Positions 1 to 11,790 of a stretch of 64,000 nt of DNA are shown here, in pieces. The notes below the pieces were generated by a model. That model was given only the letters and a program-made list of their open reading frames with translations. It did not search any database and had not been told where the DNA came from. The DNA is from Congeria kusceri (Eukaryota; Mollusca; Bivalvia; Myida; Dreissenidae): NCBI GenBank assembly GCA_027627225.1, contig CM051029.1:26048851-26112850 (forward strand), given 5' to 3'. Made by a program: the position numbers and the translations under genes. Each line of letters opens with the position of its first letter. Position 1 is the first letter of the stretch.

Positions 1-50
1 TTGCAGAGCTGTAACCTCCACCAAGGCCGTCATACGACGCCGCCTCGATG
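1..50 (-). CDS. DUF885 gene exon 11, cut by window edge
   Basis: Starts after acceptor TTTTGCAG. In the phase set by exon 10 it reads IEAASYDGLGGGYSSA with no stop. The fit rests mainly on phase and position. The remaining ~200 residues of the protein lie to the left of the window. Confidence 0.65.
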
Positions 51-1164
51 CTGCAAAATATAGTATAGTTTTCCCTGTACCATGTCATGTTAATTATTTG
101 TTTTGTTGATACGTGTATAATTATTCACTGTACTTAGGCATTTAAAGCAAGCATTTTTTCAATTAAAAAATATTATTATTCTGGAAATAACGTTTCACTT
201 CTAATCCCATTTTGACATTCAATTTTATTTTACGGAGACGAGTTAATCAGAAACAATGTCAATTTTTGATGCATTTGATACGAAGTTTCATCTTTACTCT
301 AATGTGCCAAGAACATGTCAAGTTTTTTACACTTACATAAGTGGAACATGGGGAATGTTTTTGAACAATTTATCCAGTTTAGGGTTAATTCTTTTAAAGA
401 CTGTGTCGTTGTAATATGCCAGGATTTCAGCCTGAAAAGAAAGGAAAATAGGAACATATTGAGACAAATTTTATAGCATAAATCATCATTAAATGAGCGT
501 CTTTATAGTGCGAGATTAAAGCCGCAGACCACAGAATATAATTCAATACATCTTAAATTAGCATTAGTTCTAATGAACGTTTATTCGAATCAAAACTGTT
601 TCGTATTTACGAAAGGCATTTTATTATATATATGTTCGAAAACGCTTGTTACGTACGGAATATACACTAATGTACATGCTGATTTACTCCAGAGGCATCA
701 CCAGCTATCGCATACTGATATTTTACTATAAAAAGTTACCAAAGCGTTATTATTGTACGATTTCAATGCCTTTTTTGGTATTTTGAACGGTAAGATGTCC
801 ATGAGAAACGATTTCTGCAAAGTATTATTTTTATTAACATATTTTTGGACTTCTGCTTTAAACTCACTTCAAAAATCACATATTGCGATATATGTTAACA
901 CACGTATGGTTATGCATATTTATTATGTACTGTTTGATTTTTATTTTTAATAATTAAAAGTTTTAACACGCTTTGGCTTGCCTTCAAGAAATATATGGCT
1001 ATTATTTGCAATGATGGATTTGTGAAAGATGAGGTTTAGTAGATAAATTCTTGGTAGTACAAATTGCCAACCTATCATTCGTATTTGATATTTCCTTGAA
1101 GGCGTGTTATTTAAGAACACAATCAGTTACTTGTGTAAATAACAACAACAACAACAACAGCAAC

Positions 1165-1245
<81 letters not shown>

Positions 1246-4200
1246 CAAGAGGTATAAATACCGAGTCGTTGGAGTAAAACCTGTGATCGTTCTCCAAAGA
1301 TTTGAAGAATTCCGCAACAGTGCCATTGAAGTTTAACCTTTTCATGACCTAAAACGTAGCTCAAAGTTATCGAAACACTGAATATATTCCGTTTAGGTTT
1401 AAATTATCTGTGTTATAAAAATGCATCTATGGTAAATTAAATCTCGTTAAGAACACTTCGTTCATCTTTGAATGTTAAATAAAATAGAATATATTGTTTT
1501 AAATTCAAATCTTAATCTAACGCAGTATTCAAATCAGAATTAGTAAAAGTACTTAAATAATAAAACATTAATTCAGTCATTATTATGATTATAATTGCTT
1601 AACTGTGTTTTATTGGCGCATGCGCAATGACAAATCTCTTACAGTATGCATACTGTCCGTGATTCGGTCGACCTCTTGTAGACCCAGTATGTGTACGTCC
1701 TCGGGAGACATTTCGAAGGACAGATGCCATTTTAGACAGGCATTGTAATAGTTGTGGCTCGGGTCCCATGTGTCCACGCCCCATCCCTCGCGCGTCTCAG
1801 GCATGTATTCCTGGGAATATATGTGGATTTTTCATTTCTAGTAGCTAATTGTATGTTATGATTCTAATAAGAAAGACATATTTTGTTTTCTAAAGAACGC
1901 ATAAGTATGTGAGTAAATGAGTTTTTATTAACGTGACATGTATGTACATACACAATATATAAGTTCTATACATTACTGGCCAAAGTTACATCCAGCCCAA
2001 CGGCCTTTTAATTATGTGACTTTAACATTGTTGTAAATAAGGAACGTTAACTGTAAATAATATTTACATGTCAAACAGTATATTAAAGCATGTGTTATTT
2101 GTATGTCATCTTACGGTTTCGTGATGTTTCAATAATAATGAGACATAATAATATATTTAGGTCAAACAACAAAAAACACAAATATGCAGGTATGTTCTTA
2201 TTCCAAATAACTAAGAGTATAACTATAAATTTCGCTTTTGTTTATATTCTAACAAAATGCCAACGTTTTTTATTCGGCATTGCATCCCGTATTTAACAAA
2301 TCTCACCAAAATATTTTTGGGTGACCTAACTGGTGTAGGATAGCAATGGATAAGAGTTTCATTGAATAATTAATGATCGTGAAATCATTTTAATAGCATT
2401 GACGATATCGTGCTATGAAAGCCATTATATGTGCAAAGGACGCTTTTGGCTTTCAAGTGTGTGTATATCATACTGAAAGTGTACAATAAAGTTTATTTGC
2501 AAAGGTTTTAAAGCAGGTGATGTTACTCTTGTTGACAATATAGAATTGTAATTGTTTAAAAGCCACATATGATACAGTAAGCGGTACTTACGTTGATAAT
2601 GAAGTCTTTCAGCGTTTTGAAAGCATCCACATATGATACAGTAAGCGGTACTTACGTTGATAATGAAGTCTTTCAGAGTTTTGAAAGCATCCACATATGA
2701 TACAGTAAGCGGTACTTACGTTGATAATGAAGTCTTTCAGTGTTTTGAAAGCATCCACATATGATACATTAAGCGGTACTTGCGTTGATAATGAAGTCTT
2801 TCAGAGTTTTGAAAGCATCCACATATGATACAGTAAGCGGTACTTACGTTGATAATGAAGTCTTTCAGAGTTTTGAAAGCATCCATATATGCCTGAACAG
2901 CAAGCCTGCCTCTGGCTTGGATATCTTGCCTGCATAACAAACATTAACTATTTTTACCGATCGTAATTCCAAACAGCAATATTACATAATTGTAGTATTC
3001 TTACATTGTTTAGTGTTTGGTCCGTGTTTTTGTATCGTGCTGTGCTGTATTGGCAACGGGCCTTAAATAAATGATCATTTCGAGTAAATAAGGGTTTCTA
3101 TCTGGGTGATATACAGCTGGGGTTTCAAAATATTTACATATATAAACGTGTTTAAACTATACAAATATTACTTGTAATTATCGTAAGTAAAGCATTGTAA
3201 GGAACATACAAATTGAAGCACCTTAACTACAACCAATAATTATACATTAACCGGAGCAGTTATATGTACAATTCGAGCTCAACTTCACTTCATTCAACTA
3301 GTTTCTAGTTGTCGATATTTTACGTTACATGAATCAGTATACAAGGCGTAAAAATAACGTCATTATTGAATGAAGCAGCAATCACTCGTGTTCAAAGAAA
3401 GTACATGCAGATATGTTCCATGAACACTCGTGATATTAAATTCGATCTTACACCGAAATCAACAAATATCCTATATTTAACACAGTGGTGAATTACAATT
3501 TTATCTAACTGTCAAGCACGGAAACATGATTCGGAGTATGAGAGGGTGAAAAACAATCACAACCTTCCAACTTATACATGTATAAGTTATACTTATTGCA
3601 AAACAATGACAGTTAAATTTCGCGACATCGTAATTAAACTTTGTGTAGATTTTCTGTACATGTATTAACACTGTGAAATATAAGACGATGAAAAAGCTGA
3701 TAAAATTATATCATTTTTAATAAGAAAGTTTGATTTAATTATCAATGCAATACAATTGGTACAATTTTACGGGGGACGTACGCTGCTTCCACAACCTACC
3801 CCCCCCCCCCCGTTCTCCTCCCCCTCCTCCCTCCCCCCTCTCTAAATCCGACTATAAATGTGGTATGAGTAAATGCACTTACTGGACAGTTTCATTCTTC
3901 ACGTGAGAATCGTTGACAAGCCTTTCCTTAAAGATTTCATAGTATGGTGACTTTTCAGGATCATCCAATATTTTGTTATCTATCTGTTCTGGTACTCTTA
4001 CCTGTTTAAAAATGTGCATGAATATTCAGCGTAGTGTAACAACAATTTTCTGTTCATTTGAATAAGTCTTTGTATAGTATGTATTTAATGTCAAGAAAAT
4101 GTTAAATTTTCACGTATTTCAATTGCATTACGCAAAAATGTGGAAGTTTTTTGAGCCACTTAACATTATATGTGCATAGTTTTCTTTAAGCGTGCTAATT

Positions 4201-7200
4201 ATAATATTACTCTAGAGCAGAAGGATTCCTATGAACAGTTACATGTAATTTCCGTTTGTAAGAATTATGAATCAATATCTTAACTGTAAGGGCTTAATTA
4301 CTAAATAGGAAGTAAATAAAGTTTATTTTATGATTCGAAAAACATAATTTACGGGATTATTTATGGAAGGATTGTTTCCAGTTCACATGTAATTTAATAT
4401 ACAGCTATACGCGTTAACCAGCAGCGTTGAATGCATTTTGAACTTTCTTCCTCCGTCCGTCCTTTCGTCAGTCCCGTAATTCGTTCCCGCGCGAGATCTC
4501 GGGAATTAATATATCAATTTCAATATCGCGCATTTGTTAGGTCGTTCGTGTCTAATGATTTTTCAGTGAGTTACTGCCCTTTGAATAAAAACAAATAACA
4601 CTTTCATATGTCTTCGTTTCCGGACGAGAACACAGGAACTTATTACTCGATTTTAATGAAACTTTTTTGCAGTATATCTACCAAGAGGACATGCGCATAT
4701 TGTCAGGTTGTTCGGGTCTGATGATTTGTCAGGAAGTTATTGGCCTTTTTTAAATAAACATTCATTTTAACACAAAAAATTGTTTCCGTGCGATTCGAAG
4801 GAATCAACAATTCCAATTCAATAAAACTTTACCAAGAGGGCATGCGCATACTGTCAGGTCGTTCCGGCTGGATGATTTTTTTTCAGGGAGTTATGGCCCT
4901 TTTCAATACAAATATGACATTTTAATTGGACATTTTCGTTTAGGAACTAATGACTCGAATTCACTTGAAACTTTGTGTGCATCATATTAAGAGGACATAC
5001 GCATGTTGTCAGGCTGTTCTAGTTTGATGATTTTTCTGGTTGACCGATAGCTCACCCGAAAATGACCCCATATTCTCACATAAAGCGTTACTATTTAGGT
5101 TGAGATGATTTTAATAACATTGTTATTCGTGGATGCATCCAATATTCCGAGTGCTCAGAACCGTTCAAAGTTGGTCTCTTATTACTCACTGCCACGACGG
5201 TTATTGCCCTTTGATAAAAAATTTGCTTTTCTTCTTGTCCGAACTATAACTTTGCCAGGGATTTAAAAATTACTTGGCACAAATGTTTGCTGCAATGTCA
5301 CGCGTATGAACCAGGACTTTTGACCAAAGACCAAGGTCATACGTAATGGTCAGAAGTCAAAATGGGCTTTTTGCTAGTCTGGACTTATAAATTGACCATA
5401 ATTGGATGGATTTTACAATCACTTTGCACAAATTTTAGCTTCGACAAAACTTCATATGTCGTTATGAATCAGATCGATAGTTTAAAAGTCAAGGCCACAA
5501 TTAGAGGTCAAAGCGGCATCGGGGAGCATCCATCGAACCGATATTCTTCTTTGAAAAAGGAAACATCGTGAACTCCAAAATGACCGTATAAACACGAGTT
5601 CACTCGCATTATAAACTAATTTTAACAAATTCCAAAGGCTATTAATTAGTATTTTACCAAGGAAACGTTATGAAGTGTCCGGTTCAACTCAATGGCTCGT
5701 CTTCCCAACTCAATGATTTCGTCTACCTATATAAACACAAAAGATTGTGGATAAAGCATCGTAGGTAATATTTATGAATGCAAATATTGTTATTATAAAC
5801 GTGTCGGTCTGTGTTCAAACAAATAGTATTAAATATATTTCAAAGGTATTAGTTTTCTTTATATGTTTGTCCCCATTTGCTTGTTAATACAAGCTGTTAA
5901 TATTACTGTGTTAATTCACATAGTGGTAGCATTATATGGTTTTGCTACAGTGTGGAAATACAGTGTGGAAATACAGCTACGTTTATGACAGGGGGTGGTT
6001 TTTCGTCAATGTCGGCGTAAATGATGATGGGATAAAATCAATATGGTGATGCATTGAACATGTATCAAGTTAATACAATACATATACCATATTTAAAAAT
6101 AAAAATATAATATAACTTTGAGTCGATCATTTTTAATGCACCCGTTGGTATAGTTAAAAAAAGAAGCTTTTAATTAGTTACCTGAGTTTGCACTGCATAA
6201 AGCCGGTCAATGTAGTTTTCAAAATCTCCTCTGGATTTGCCGTAAGAAAAGTATGGTCCTCCGAACAGGTGTATACCGCCTAGGAAGCTGATTGGGCTTA
6301 GAGCACCGTACCTGTTGTATATACTTCTGTTAGGGAGAGATCCAGAGCGAAATAGCAGGGTGCTGCACCCTACCCCCCCCCCCCCCCACCCTGGGGTGTT
6401 AAACACAGCAATGTGGAATATCGTTTGAAAATCTTGAATGATTACACAGATAAAATCTACTGATTATTTGCAAGTCCGGTTTTCTAGAATCAGTAGGTAC
6501 AATATTGGTGTCAGTAATACGTATATTGTATACTAAATCACGTGAGGTTTAAATTATACCTTAAATAATAAAGGGTTTCTGTAATACGTACATTGTATAC
6601 TGAATCATATGAGGTTTAAATTATACCTTAAATAATAAAGGGTGACTGTAAACGTACATTGTATACTGAATCCTGTGAGGTTTAAATTATACCTTAAATA
6701 ATAAAGGGTGACTGTCATACGTACATTGTATACTGAATCATGTGAGGTTTAAATTATACCTTAAATAATAAAGGGTTTCTGTAATACGTACATTGTATAC
6801 TGAATCATGTGAGGTTTAAATTATACCTTAAATGATAAAAGGTGTCTGTAATGCGTACATTGTATACTGAATCATGTGAGGTTTAAATTATACCTTAAGT
6901 GATAAAAGGTGTCTGTAATGCGTACATTGTATACTGAATCATGTGAGGTTTAAATTATATCTTAAAGGGTGTCTGTAATGATAAGATGATAAAAATAAAA
7001 CATAGTTCATAAATCTATTGAAATGTTAAGCTACATGTTATCAATAAATCAAGTTGGCATTATTCGTATACAAACACTCACTATGTACCGTGTGCTTATA
7101 TTTGTACCGGTCATAAAGGTAAAGCTTCTTACTCCGCCCAAAGATTGCCGTCAAGGAATGTTTGAAGTGTGTCGTTGAGAATGTCATAGTTGACCTGGCC

Positions 7201-9876
7201 GTGCTGATCTAGGTCACTGCGTGGTATTGCCTCCAGCCGTTCTTTAAACTCTAGTGTATCATTCTGCAGAGTTAACACAACGTTTTTAAACAAAGTAAAT
7301 ATCATACAATTTATCAGGGTTTTTTTTATTGCAAAATAGTAATTATGGATATTTTTAATGACAACTCTGGTGGTTCTAAAGATTGTATAAACCTGCATCT
7401 TTTAACATGTTTTAAAATGAACATAGCCTAACTCAGTTCTTTAAAGGCACGAGTATCATCGATAATATTTCAAACATGAATAAAACCTCAATCAAATCTT
7501 TAAATGTAATAGTGCCATCCTGAATATTTAAAAAAAAAAAAAAGGACAATAGCTTCAGTAATTTCTTTAAAAGCAATAGTGTCATCCTGAATATTTCAAA
7601 AAGGACAATCGTCTTAATCAGTTTTTTAAATGCACTAGTGTCATTCTTAATATTTCAAAAAGAACAATAGCCTTAATTAGTTCTTTAAATGCAATAGTGC
7701 CATTATGAATATTTCAAAAAGGACAATAGCCTTAATTAGTTCTTTAAATGCAATAGTGCCATTCTGAATATTTCAAAAAGAACAATAGCCTTAATTAGTT
7801 CTTTAAATGCAATAGTGCAATTCTGAATATTTTCAAAAGGATAAAAACCTCAAACAATTCTTTAAATGCAATAGTGCCATTCTGAATATTTCAAAAAGAA
7901 CAATAGCCTTAATTAGTTCTTTAAATGCAATAGTGCCATTCTGAATATTAAAAAAAAAGAACAATAGCCTTAATTAGTTCTTTAAATGCAATAGTGCCAT
8001 TCTGAATATTTCAAAAAGAATAATAGCCTTAATCAATTCTTTAAATGCAATAGTGTCATTCTGCATATTTCAAAAAGGACAATAGCTTCAATCAATTCTT
8101 TAAATGCAATAGTGTCATTCTGAATATTTTAAAAAAGACAATAGCTTCAATCAATTCTTTAAATGCAATAGTGTCATTCTGAATATTTCAAAAAGGACAA
8201 TAGCCTTAATAAGTTCTTTAAATGCAATAGTGCCATCCTGAATATTTTTAAAAGGACAATAGCTTCAATCATCTCCTTAAATGCGATAGTGCCATTCTGA
8301 ATATTTTTAAAAGGACAATAGCTTCAATCATCTCCTTAAATGCAATAGTGCCATTCTGAATATTTTTAAAAGGACAATAGCCTTAATTAGTTTTTTTTAA
8401 ACAATAATGTCATCCTGAATATTTCAAACATGAATAAAGCCTCGATCAGGTCTTTAAATGCAACAGTGACATCCTGACTATTTCAAACATGAATAAAGCC
8501 TCAATCAATTCTTTACGTGCAATAGTGCCATCCTGAATATTTCAAACATGAATAAAGCCTCACTCAATTCATTGTGTGCAATAGCACAATCTTGAATACT
8601 TTAAAAAGGACAGTAGCCTCAATCAGTTATTTTAGTGCAATAGTGCCATCATGAATATTTCAAAAACGTATTTTGCCTCCACCCGTTCCTGAAACTATTA
8701 GCGTATCATCTAGCATATTAGAAAATGTTGTTACTATAAAATTATTTAGAGACCATTCCTTAAAACGGAAACAGTGTCATCCTGCAGGTTTTAAAAAATG
8801 TTTTTGAAACAAAAATAGACTATGTATTTTTTTTCAATGCAAGAGTGTCATTCTGCATATTCTAATCAAACTTGAAAATAAAAATAGACTCCGATCTTCT
8901 TAAAACGCAAATATTTCATCCTAGATATTTTATGAAAAATTAAGTGCTTTGTTGAGATTGCACACTAAATGAAATATTATCTGTTAGCTCTCGCAGAAGT
9001 GTATGTTTGCCAATACGTGCATTTGTTTTCGGCTGTCAGTTGTTCGATAACATTGTATAAATTATGATAAGAGGTTTAATACTTCTAATATTCTACATGT
9101 ATAACTGCTGGACTATTTAAAATATGTTTGGGTTAGATTGATAAATCTTCTGCAATAAAATATCTACATGTATATGTAATAAATCAAAACACGGTAACAT
9201 TACTGGGCTACAATTACAGAATCAAAGCTCAAAAATAAAAAAAATTCTATTTGTAATATGTTTTCTTCTTCAATAATGTTTATAACATATTGTGCATGCT
9301 GATCTTAGTAGTAAAATAATTAATGTTTAATGAAGTAAAATAATGACAAGTACGAATTATTGATCAAGAAAGTGTCTACCGTATTCAGACAAAGAGGAAT
9401 GTTTCAAATTATTAAAGTTTAAAATGTTGGTCGTATGGTTATTATTTGTACTCACTCGTCGAGTTTTAAACGTCGTAATGCTGAACGATTCCATCAGATC
9501 GTTGTATTTGCACATCCCATTGTAGGTGGAACTCGTGGGATTGTTGCGCATGCGCCAGCCCCAAAAGTCATCCTGAAGCTTTGTCAAGTCATTCAGAGCG
9601 TTGCCTTTAATGATGCAAGTACTTTCTTACGGAGTCTAATAAATGCGATTTTGTTCGACAACACAAATTAGACAAGTCATTCTTGTTTTACAAAGTGATG
9701 AATGTTGATAAACGTCTGTATTGTAAATATTTCAGCGTCTGATTCAAAATATACATACTGGGTACTGCATGTTTAAAAAAGTTTAATGCATGTCACTAAA
9801 ATGTATGCACAATCAATATACCTGAAACGAGTACAATCCATGAAGACTGGATAATACAAAGCGACGCAATTTTCAT
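1..9876 (-). CDS. DUF885 family protein, 11 exons, C-terminus outside window
   Basis: Eleven exons on the minus strand splice in phase into ~378 residues: 9876-9822, 9604-9456, 7263-7133, 6311-6182, 5726-5658, 4001-3883, 2929-2848, 1810-1643, 1348-1262, 431-337 and 50-1 (partial). All introns seen are GT-AG. Landmarks in order fit the DUF885 family (PF05960): an N-terminal DDFWGWRMRNNP helix, LEAIPRSDLDQHGQVNYDIL, PISFLGGIHLFGG, DFENYIDRL, EIIELGRRAIELNRTLH, SPYYEIFKERL, YMPETREGWGVD and MSPEDVHILGLQEVDRI. Spacing matches family members I know, so no exon appears to be missing. The family is typically ~560-600 residues and, as I recall, has a zinc-protease-like fold; the likely catalytic C-terminal part is not in the window. 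A hydrophobic start suggests secretion. The substrate is unknown. It is divergent to GCP3. Confidence 0.87.
337..431 (-). CDS. DUF885 gene exon 10
   Basis: Residues ~331-362. Encodes AEILAYYNDTVFKRINPKLD and KLFKNIPHVPL. Acceptor CTTTTCAG, donor GTAAGT. Ends in phase 2, which the next acceptor at 51-52 satisfies. Confidence 0.85.
1138..1248. repeat. AAC then ATA trinucleotide microsatellite
   Basis: About seven AAC units (one AGC variant) are followed by about 28 nearly perfect ATA units. It lies in intron 9 of the DUF885 gene, about 15 bases past the exon 9 donor. The poly-I, poly-Y and poly-L reading frames here are artefacts. Confidence 0.97.
1262..1348 (-). CDS. DUF885 gene exon 9
   Basis: Residues ~302-330. 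Encodes VMKRLNFNGTVAEFFKSLEN and DHRFYSNDS, matching the family 'G..G...EF...LR.DPRFY' block. Donor GTATTT lies about 15 bases from a long ATA microsatellite in the intron. Confidence 0.9.
1643..1810 (-). CDS. DUF885 gene exon 8
   Basis: Residues ~246-301. Encodes EYMPETREGWGVDTWDPS, HNYYNACLKWHLSFEMS and PEDVHILGLQEVDRITDSM, the family 'YLP.AR...G...YY...LR...LTPEEIH.LGL.EV' block. Acceptor TTCCCAG, donor GTAAGA, phase 0 at both ends. Confidence 0.92.
2563..2882. repeat. 64-bp tandem array copied from the exon 7 / donor boundary
   Basis: Five head-to-tail 64-bp units start at 2563, 2627, 2691, 2755 and 2819. Read on the minus strand, each holds the last ~39 bases of exon 7 followed by the donor and ~25 intron bases. 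The functional donor is in the right-most unit (2846-2847); four decoys lie at 2782, 2718, 2654 and 2590. The decoy at 2782 has GC instead of GT. Units differ by only a few bases, so the array is recent. Confidence 0.93.
2848..2929 (-). CDS. DUF885 gene exon 7
   Basis: Residues ~218-245. Encodes QDIQARGRLAVQAYMDAFKT followed by LKDFIIN, then donor GTAAGT. The last ~39 exon bases and the donor are repeated four more times just downstream in the intron (2563-2847). Confidence 0.87.
3796..3842. repeat. C-rich polypyrimidine tract
   Basis: A run of at least eleven C followed by CCT/CTC repeats, just intronic to the exon 6 donor. It is simple-sequence DNA in an AT-rich region. Confidence 0.8.
3883..4001 (-). 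CDS. DUF885 gene exon 6
   Basis: Residues ~179-218. Encodes VRVPEQIDNKILDDPEKSPY and YEIFKERL, equivalent to the family 'ESPFYAPFK' segment. Acceptor AAACAG, donor GTAAGT. Ends in phase 2, matching exon 7. Confidence 0.87.
4440..5560. repeat. Dispersed repeat with ~155-bp internal units
   Basis: Begins 'CTTCCTCCGTCCGTCC' and contains about four diverged units with the theme GTCAGG(T/C)(T/C)GTTC...GATGATTTTTCAGGGAGTTATGGCCC near 4536, 4690, 4842 and 4999. The family resembles the noncoding repeats at 61294-61660. It lies in intron 5 of the DUF885 gene, between exons 6 and 5, and no gene was seen in it. Confidence 0.65.
5658..5726 (-). CDS. DUF885 gene exon 5
   Basis: Residues ~156-178, 69 nt. 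Encodes VDEIIELGRRAIELNRTLHN, the family's helix after the DFENYI block. Acceptor TATATAG, donor GTAAAA, phase 0 at both ends. Confidence 0.85.
6182..6311 (-). CDS. DUF885 gene exon 4
   Basis: Residues ~112-155. Encodes YGALSPISFLGGIHLFGG and SRGDFENYIDRLYAVQTQ, matching the family's 'PI...GIHL...DFENYIARL' block. Acceptor AG at 6312-6313, donor GTAACT. Phase 2 in, phase 0 out. Confidence 0.9.
6330..6392. repeat. Solo end of an AGGGTGCTG inverted-repeat element, plus poly-C
   Basis: The bases from 6333 to 6370 (AGATCCAGAGCGAAATAGC then AGGGTGCTGCACCCT) match the terminal arm of the elements at 26526-26832 and 30233-30792, followed by ~17 C. It is a fragment next to exon 4. Confidence 0.7.
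6516..6976. repeat. ~67-bp minisatellite, about 7 copies
   Basis: The unit begins GTAATACGTACATTGTATAC and continues GAGGTTTAAATTATACC. The copies are close to identical. It lies in intron 3 of the DUF885 gene. Unlike its neighbours it contains no recognisable exon sequence. Confidence 0.93.
7133..7263 (-). CDS. DUF885 gene exon 3
   Basis: Residues ~69-112. Acceptor CTCTGCAG, donor GTAAGA. Encodes LEFKERLEAIPRSDL and QVNYDILNDTLQTFLDG, the clearest DUF885 signature in the gene. Its first ~40 bases plus the acceptor are the source of the long tandem array at 7430-8960. Confidence 0.9.
7430..8960. repeat. ~59-bp array derived from the exon 3 acceptor boundary, about 26 copies
   Basis: The common unit (plus strand) has TTCTTTAAATGCAATAGTG then CCATTCTGAATATTTC. 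It aligns with the first bases of exon 3 plus its acceptor, TTCTTTAAACTCTAGTG then TATCATTCTGCAGAG, at 7240-7270. The copy at 8676-8715 keeps GCCTCCACCCGTTC next to TATCATCTAG and is close to the real exon. The inner copies are homogenised; the outer ones (8690-8960) are more diverged. It fills most of intron 2. Confidence 0.87.
9456..9604 (-). CDS. DUF885 gene exon 2
   Basis: Residues ~19-68. Acceptor AG at 9605-9606 and donor GTGAGT from 9455. Encodes the N-terminal DUF885 helix (DLTKLQDDFWGWRMRNNP) and the MCKYNDLMESFSITTFKTRR segment. It starts in phase 1 and ends on a full codon. Confidence 0.85.
9822..9876 (-). CDS. DUF885 gene exon 1 (start codon, signal peptide candidate)
   Basis: Encodes MKIASLCIIQSSWIVLVSG, a basic start followed by a hydrophobic run, and ends at donor GTATAT in phase 1. 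The frame is open upstream to an AG acceptor at 9904-9905 (after a pyrimidine-rich tract), so the exon may begin at 9903 with 5' UTR, or the protein could start further upstream. Confidence 0.55.
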
Positions 9877-11269
9877 CTCTGTTTTCAAATTGTTGTAAAC
9901 ATTCTGAAATAAGACCAATAAAATATATAATAAACTATATCAATTAAAGAGGCTTTAAAACTGCAGCTCCTGAAAGTTATATATATATTATTGTGAATCT
10001 GACAAACGTGTATGTTTTTAAGACGTATGTTTAGTATGTTTCCGAATATAAATGAACACTAGCCACATCAAATCTAAGGACAAAATAGCTTTTCAAGTAT
10101 ATAAACAACGATATATTGAAGATATTTACGAAGAAAAATCGAACGTATTTAAAATGTACGAGTATCATGTACATAAGTAAATAAATTTGATCGAATTTCT
10201 GAGAGAAAAAAACCCTCGCCAAAAGCATGTTTAATGACGTTCCTCTGTGATGACATCAATAGATCCGTTGAAAATGAATGAAAACTATGCCCTTGTCGGT
10301 TTTACATGTATGTACATGCCTAAAATTGGCATTCATGCATACCTGATTATTTCCGGACCCATAGCGGTGACATTGCGAACAAATATTTTAGTATTTGAAA
10401 ATTTAAGTTTTATTGTATTCTGCAACAATTGTCATAACTTGAACAAAGGTTTATGTAACGTAATTTTAGTAGTTTTGTTTATGAATTCGTTTTTTCATCA
10501 ATATACCCCTTTAATGTGCACAGTCGTTGATTTCACCGTATTGCAGTTATAGATAAACTAATATAAATGAGCAAATTGAATAGTGATTGGAGAATCAATG
10601 GTATCGATATATATAGCAAATAATAATATCCCAAGAGCGCAGTAGAGATGCTTCATAAAACAAAGTCAATAAGGCAAAATAAAGCGACATGATTAAAACA
10701 ACAAACTGAAATACCTGTTATATGCAACAAAATTAATTAAAAGTGATAGGATAAAACCTGAAAGGTTGTTAGACACCAATCAATGACAATGTCCGGTTGG
10801 GGGGGAGACAACAGTTACGTTCGTTTTAAAAATAAAAGCTTGTGTCTGTAACAATACACGATGAACAAAATATAGTTTTCATAATGTTTCCCGAAAAATT
10901 GCTCCCAGTCCCCAATTTCAAAAGAAGGTCCTGGAAAGTAGTAATGGGCGATGTAGCAAATGGTTCGATGGTACATTACGTCACTGCTCTTAAAACACGT
11001 TCGTTGTATTCGGTCCAGTGGGGCAAAACAAGTTAGAAACACAATAAAGTGCCAATTCTTCAATCTGTCTGCTAAGAGAAGGCTTCGTAACAAAAATAGT
11101 CTGTGATAGGTCATATTTCTAAACGGGACATTTCGTCCCTATTCCTTATACACGTATGATTTAATTGGTATAGGATTACAAGCCATTGAGGGACATTATG
11201 CCATTGACAAAAATGACTTTGGGCATTTTGTCCATGAAGTATTTTAAGTCTTACTCGTTTGTTAGAAGG
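9877..11269. other. Intergenic, nothing recognised
   Basis: AT-rich sequence upstream of the DUF885 start. A 101-codon open frame at 10247-10552 has no recognisable motif and atypical composition, and I do not call it a gene. The DUF885 promoter and any 5' UTR exon should lie here, but no core element stands out. Confidence 0.5.
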
Positions 11270-11645
11270 GTTTTATCCTATCACCACGCCTGCATTGACG
11301 AAACAACACCCCGTGGGATAAACTTAGCTGTATTCCACATTGTTGAATACTAACTACAGCAAATACGCGCAATATGATGGCGTCATTTTGTTTATTTTCG
11401 TGACGTCATTTGATGTTTTTCGTGTTATTCAGTGATTTTCTTTCGTTTATGTTCAACATAAAGACAGAACATGATAGAATAAATAGAATACCAGGTTAGT
11501 TTTGAATACAGATACGTTCATTTGCTCGGCACGAAAACCATAACCACTCGCCAATTTTCATGGTTTAGGTTTTCTAAGCCTCTCTAAATCAACTTATCTG
11601 TATTCAACACTAACCTGGTGTTCTGTATATATATGACTATTAACG
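11270..11645. repeat. Dispersed repeat, copy 1
   Basis: Shares CGTGGGATAAAC, TAGCTGTATT, then ACGCGCA.TAT.ATG and paired TGACGTCATTT motifs with 40720-41860 in GCP3 intron 14. Both end with ACACTAACCT(G/A)G(T/G).TTCT.TATAT. The second copy is split by another repeat. No coding capacity is seen. Confidence 0.75.
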
Positions 11646-11790
11646 AGGATACAACATTGGAAACAGAAACATGAAGATAACAAAATCAAACGATAAGATT
11701 CATGTAAGACAGAGTGTCTGAATTGTTTGGTCCTACTCTTGGTGTACATAGTGACATCCGGATTTTGAGTAAACGATATAATCACGGTTT

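Noticed and set aside
1051..1345. Open frames coding poly-I, poly-Y or poly-L
   Set aside because: They are the ATA/AAC microsatellite read in different frames.
2563..8960. CRISPR arrays
   Set aside because: Repeats are directly tandem without unique spacers, in an animal gene with introns; units derive from exon edges.
1..9876. Recent bacterial transfer of the DUF885 gene
   Set aside because: DUF885 is best known from bacteria, but this gene has eleven exons with standard introns and composition like its neighbour; nothing here shows recent transfer.
10247..10552. 101-codon frame as a gene
   Set aside because: No motif, no splice or promoter context, AT-rich random-like composition.
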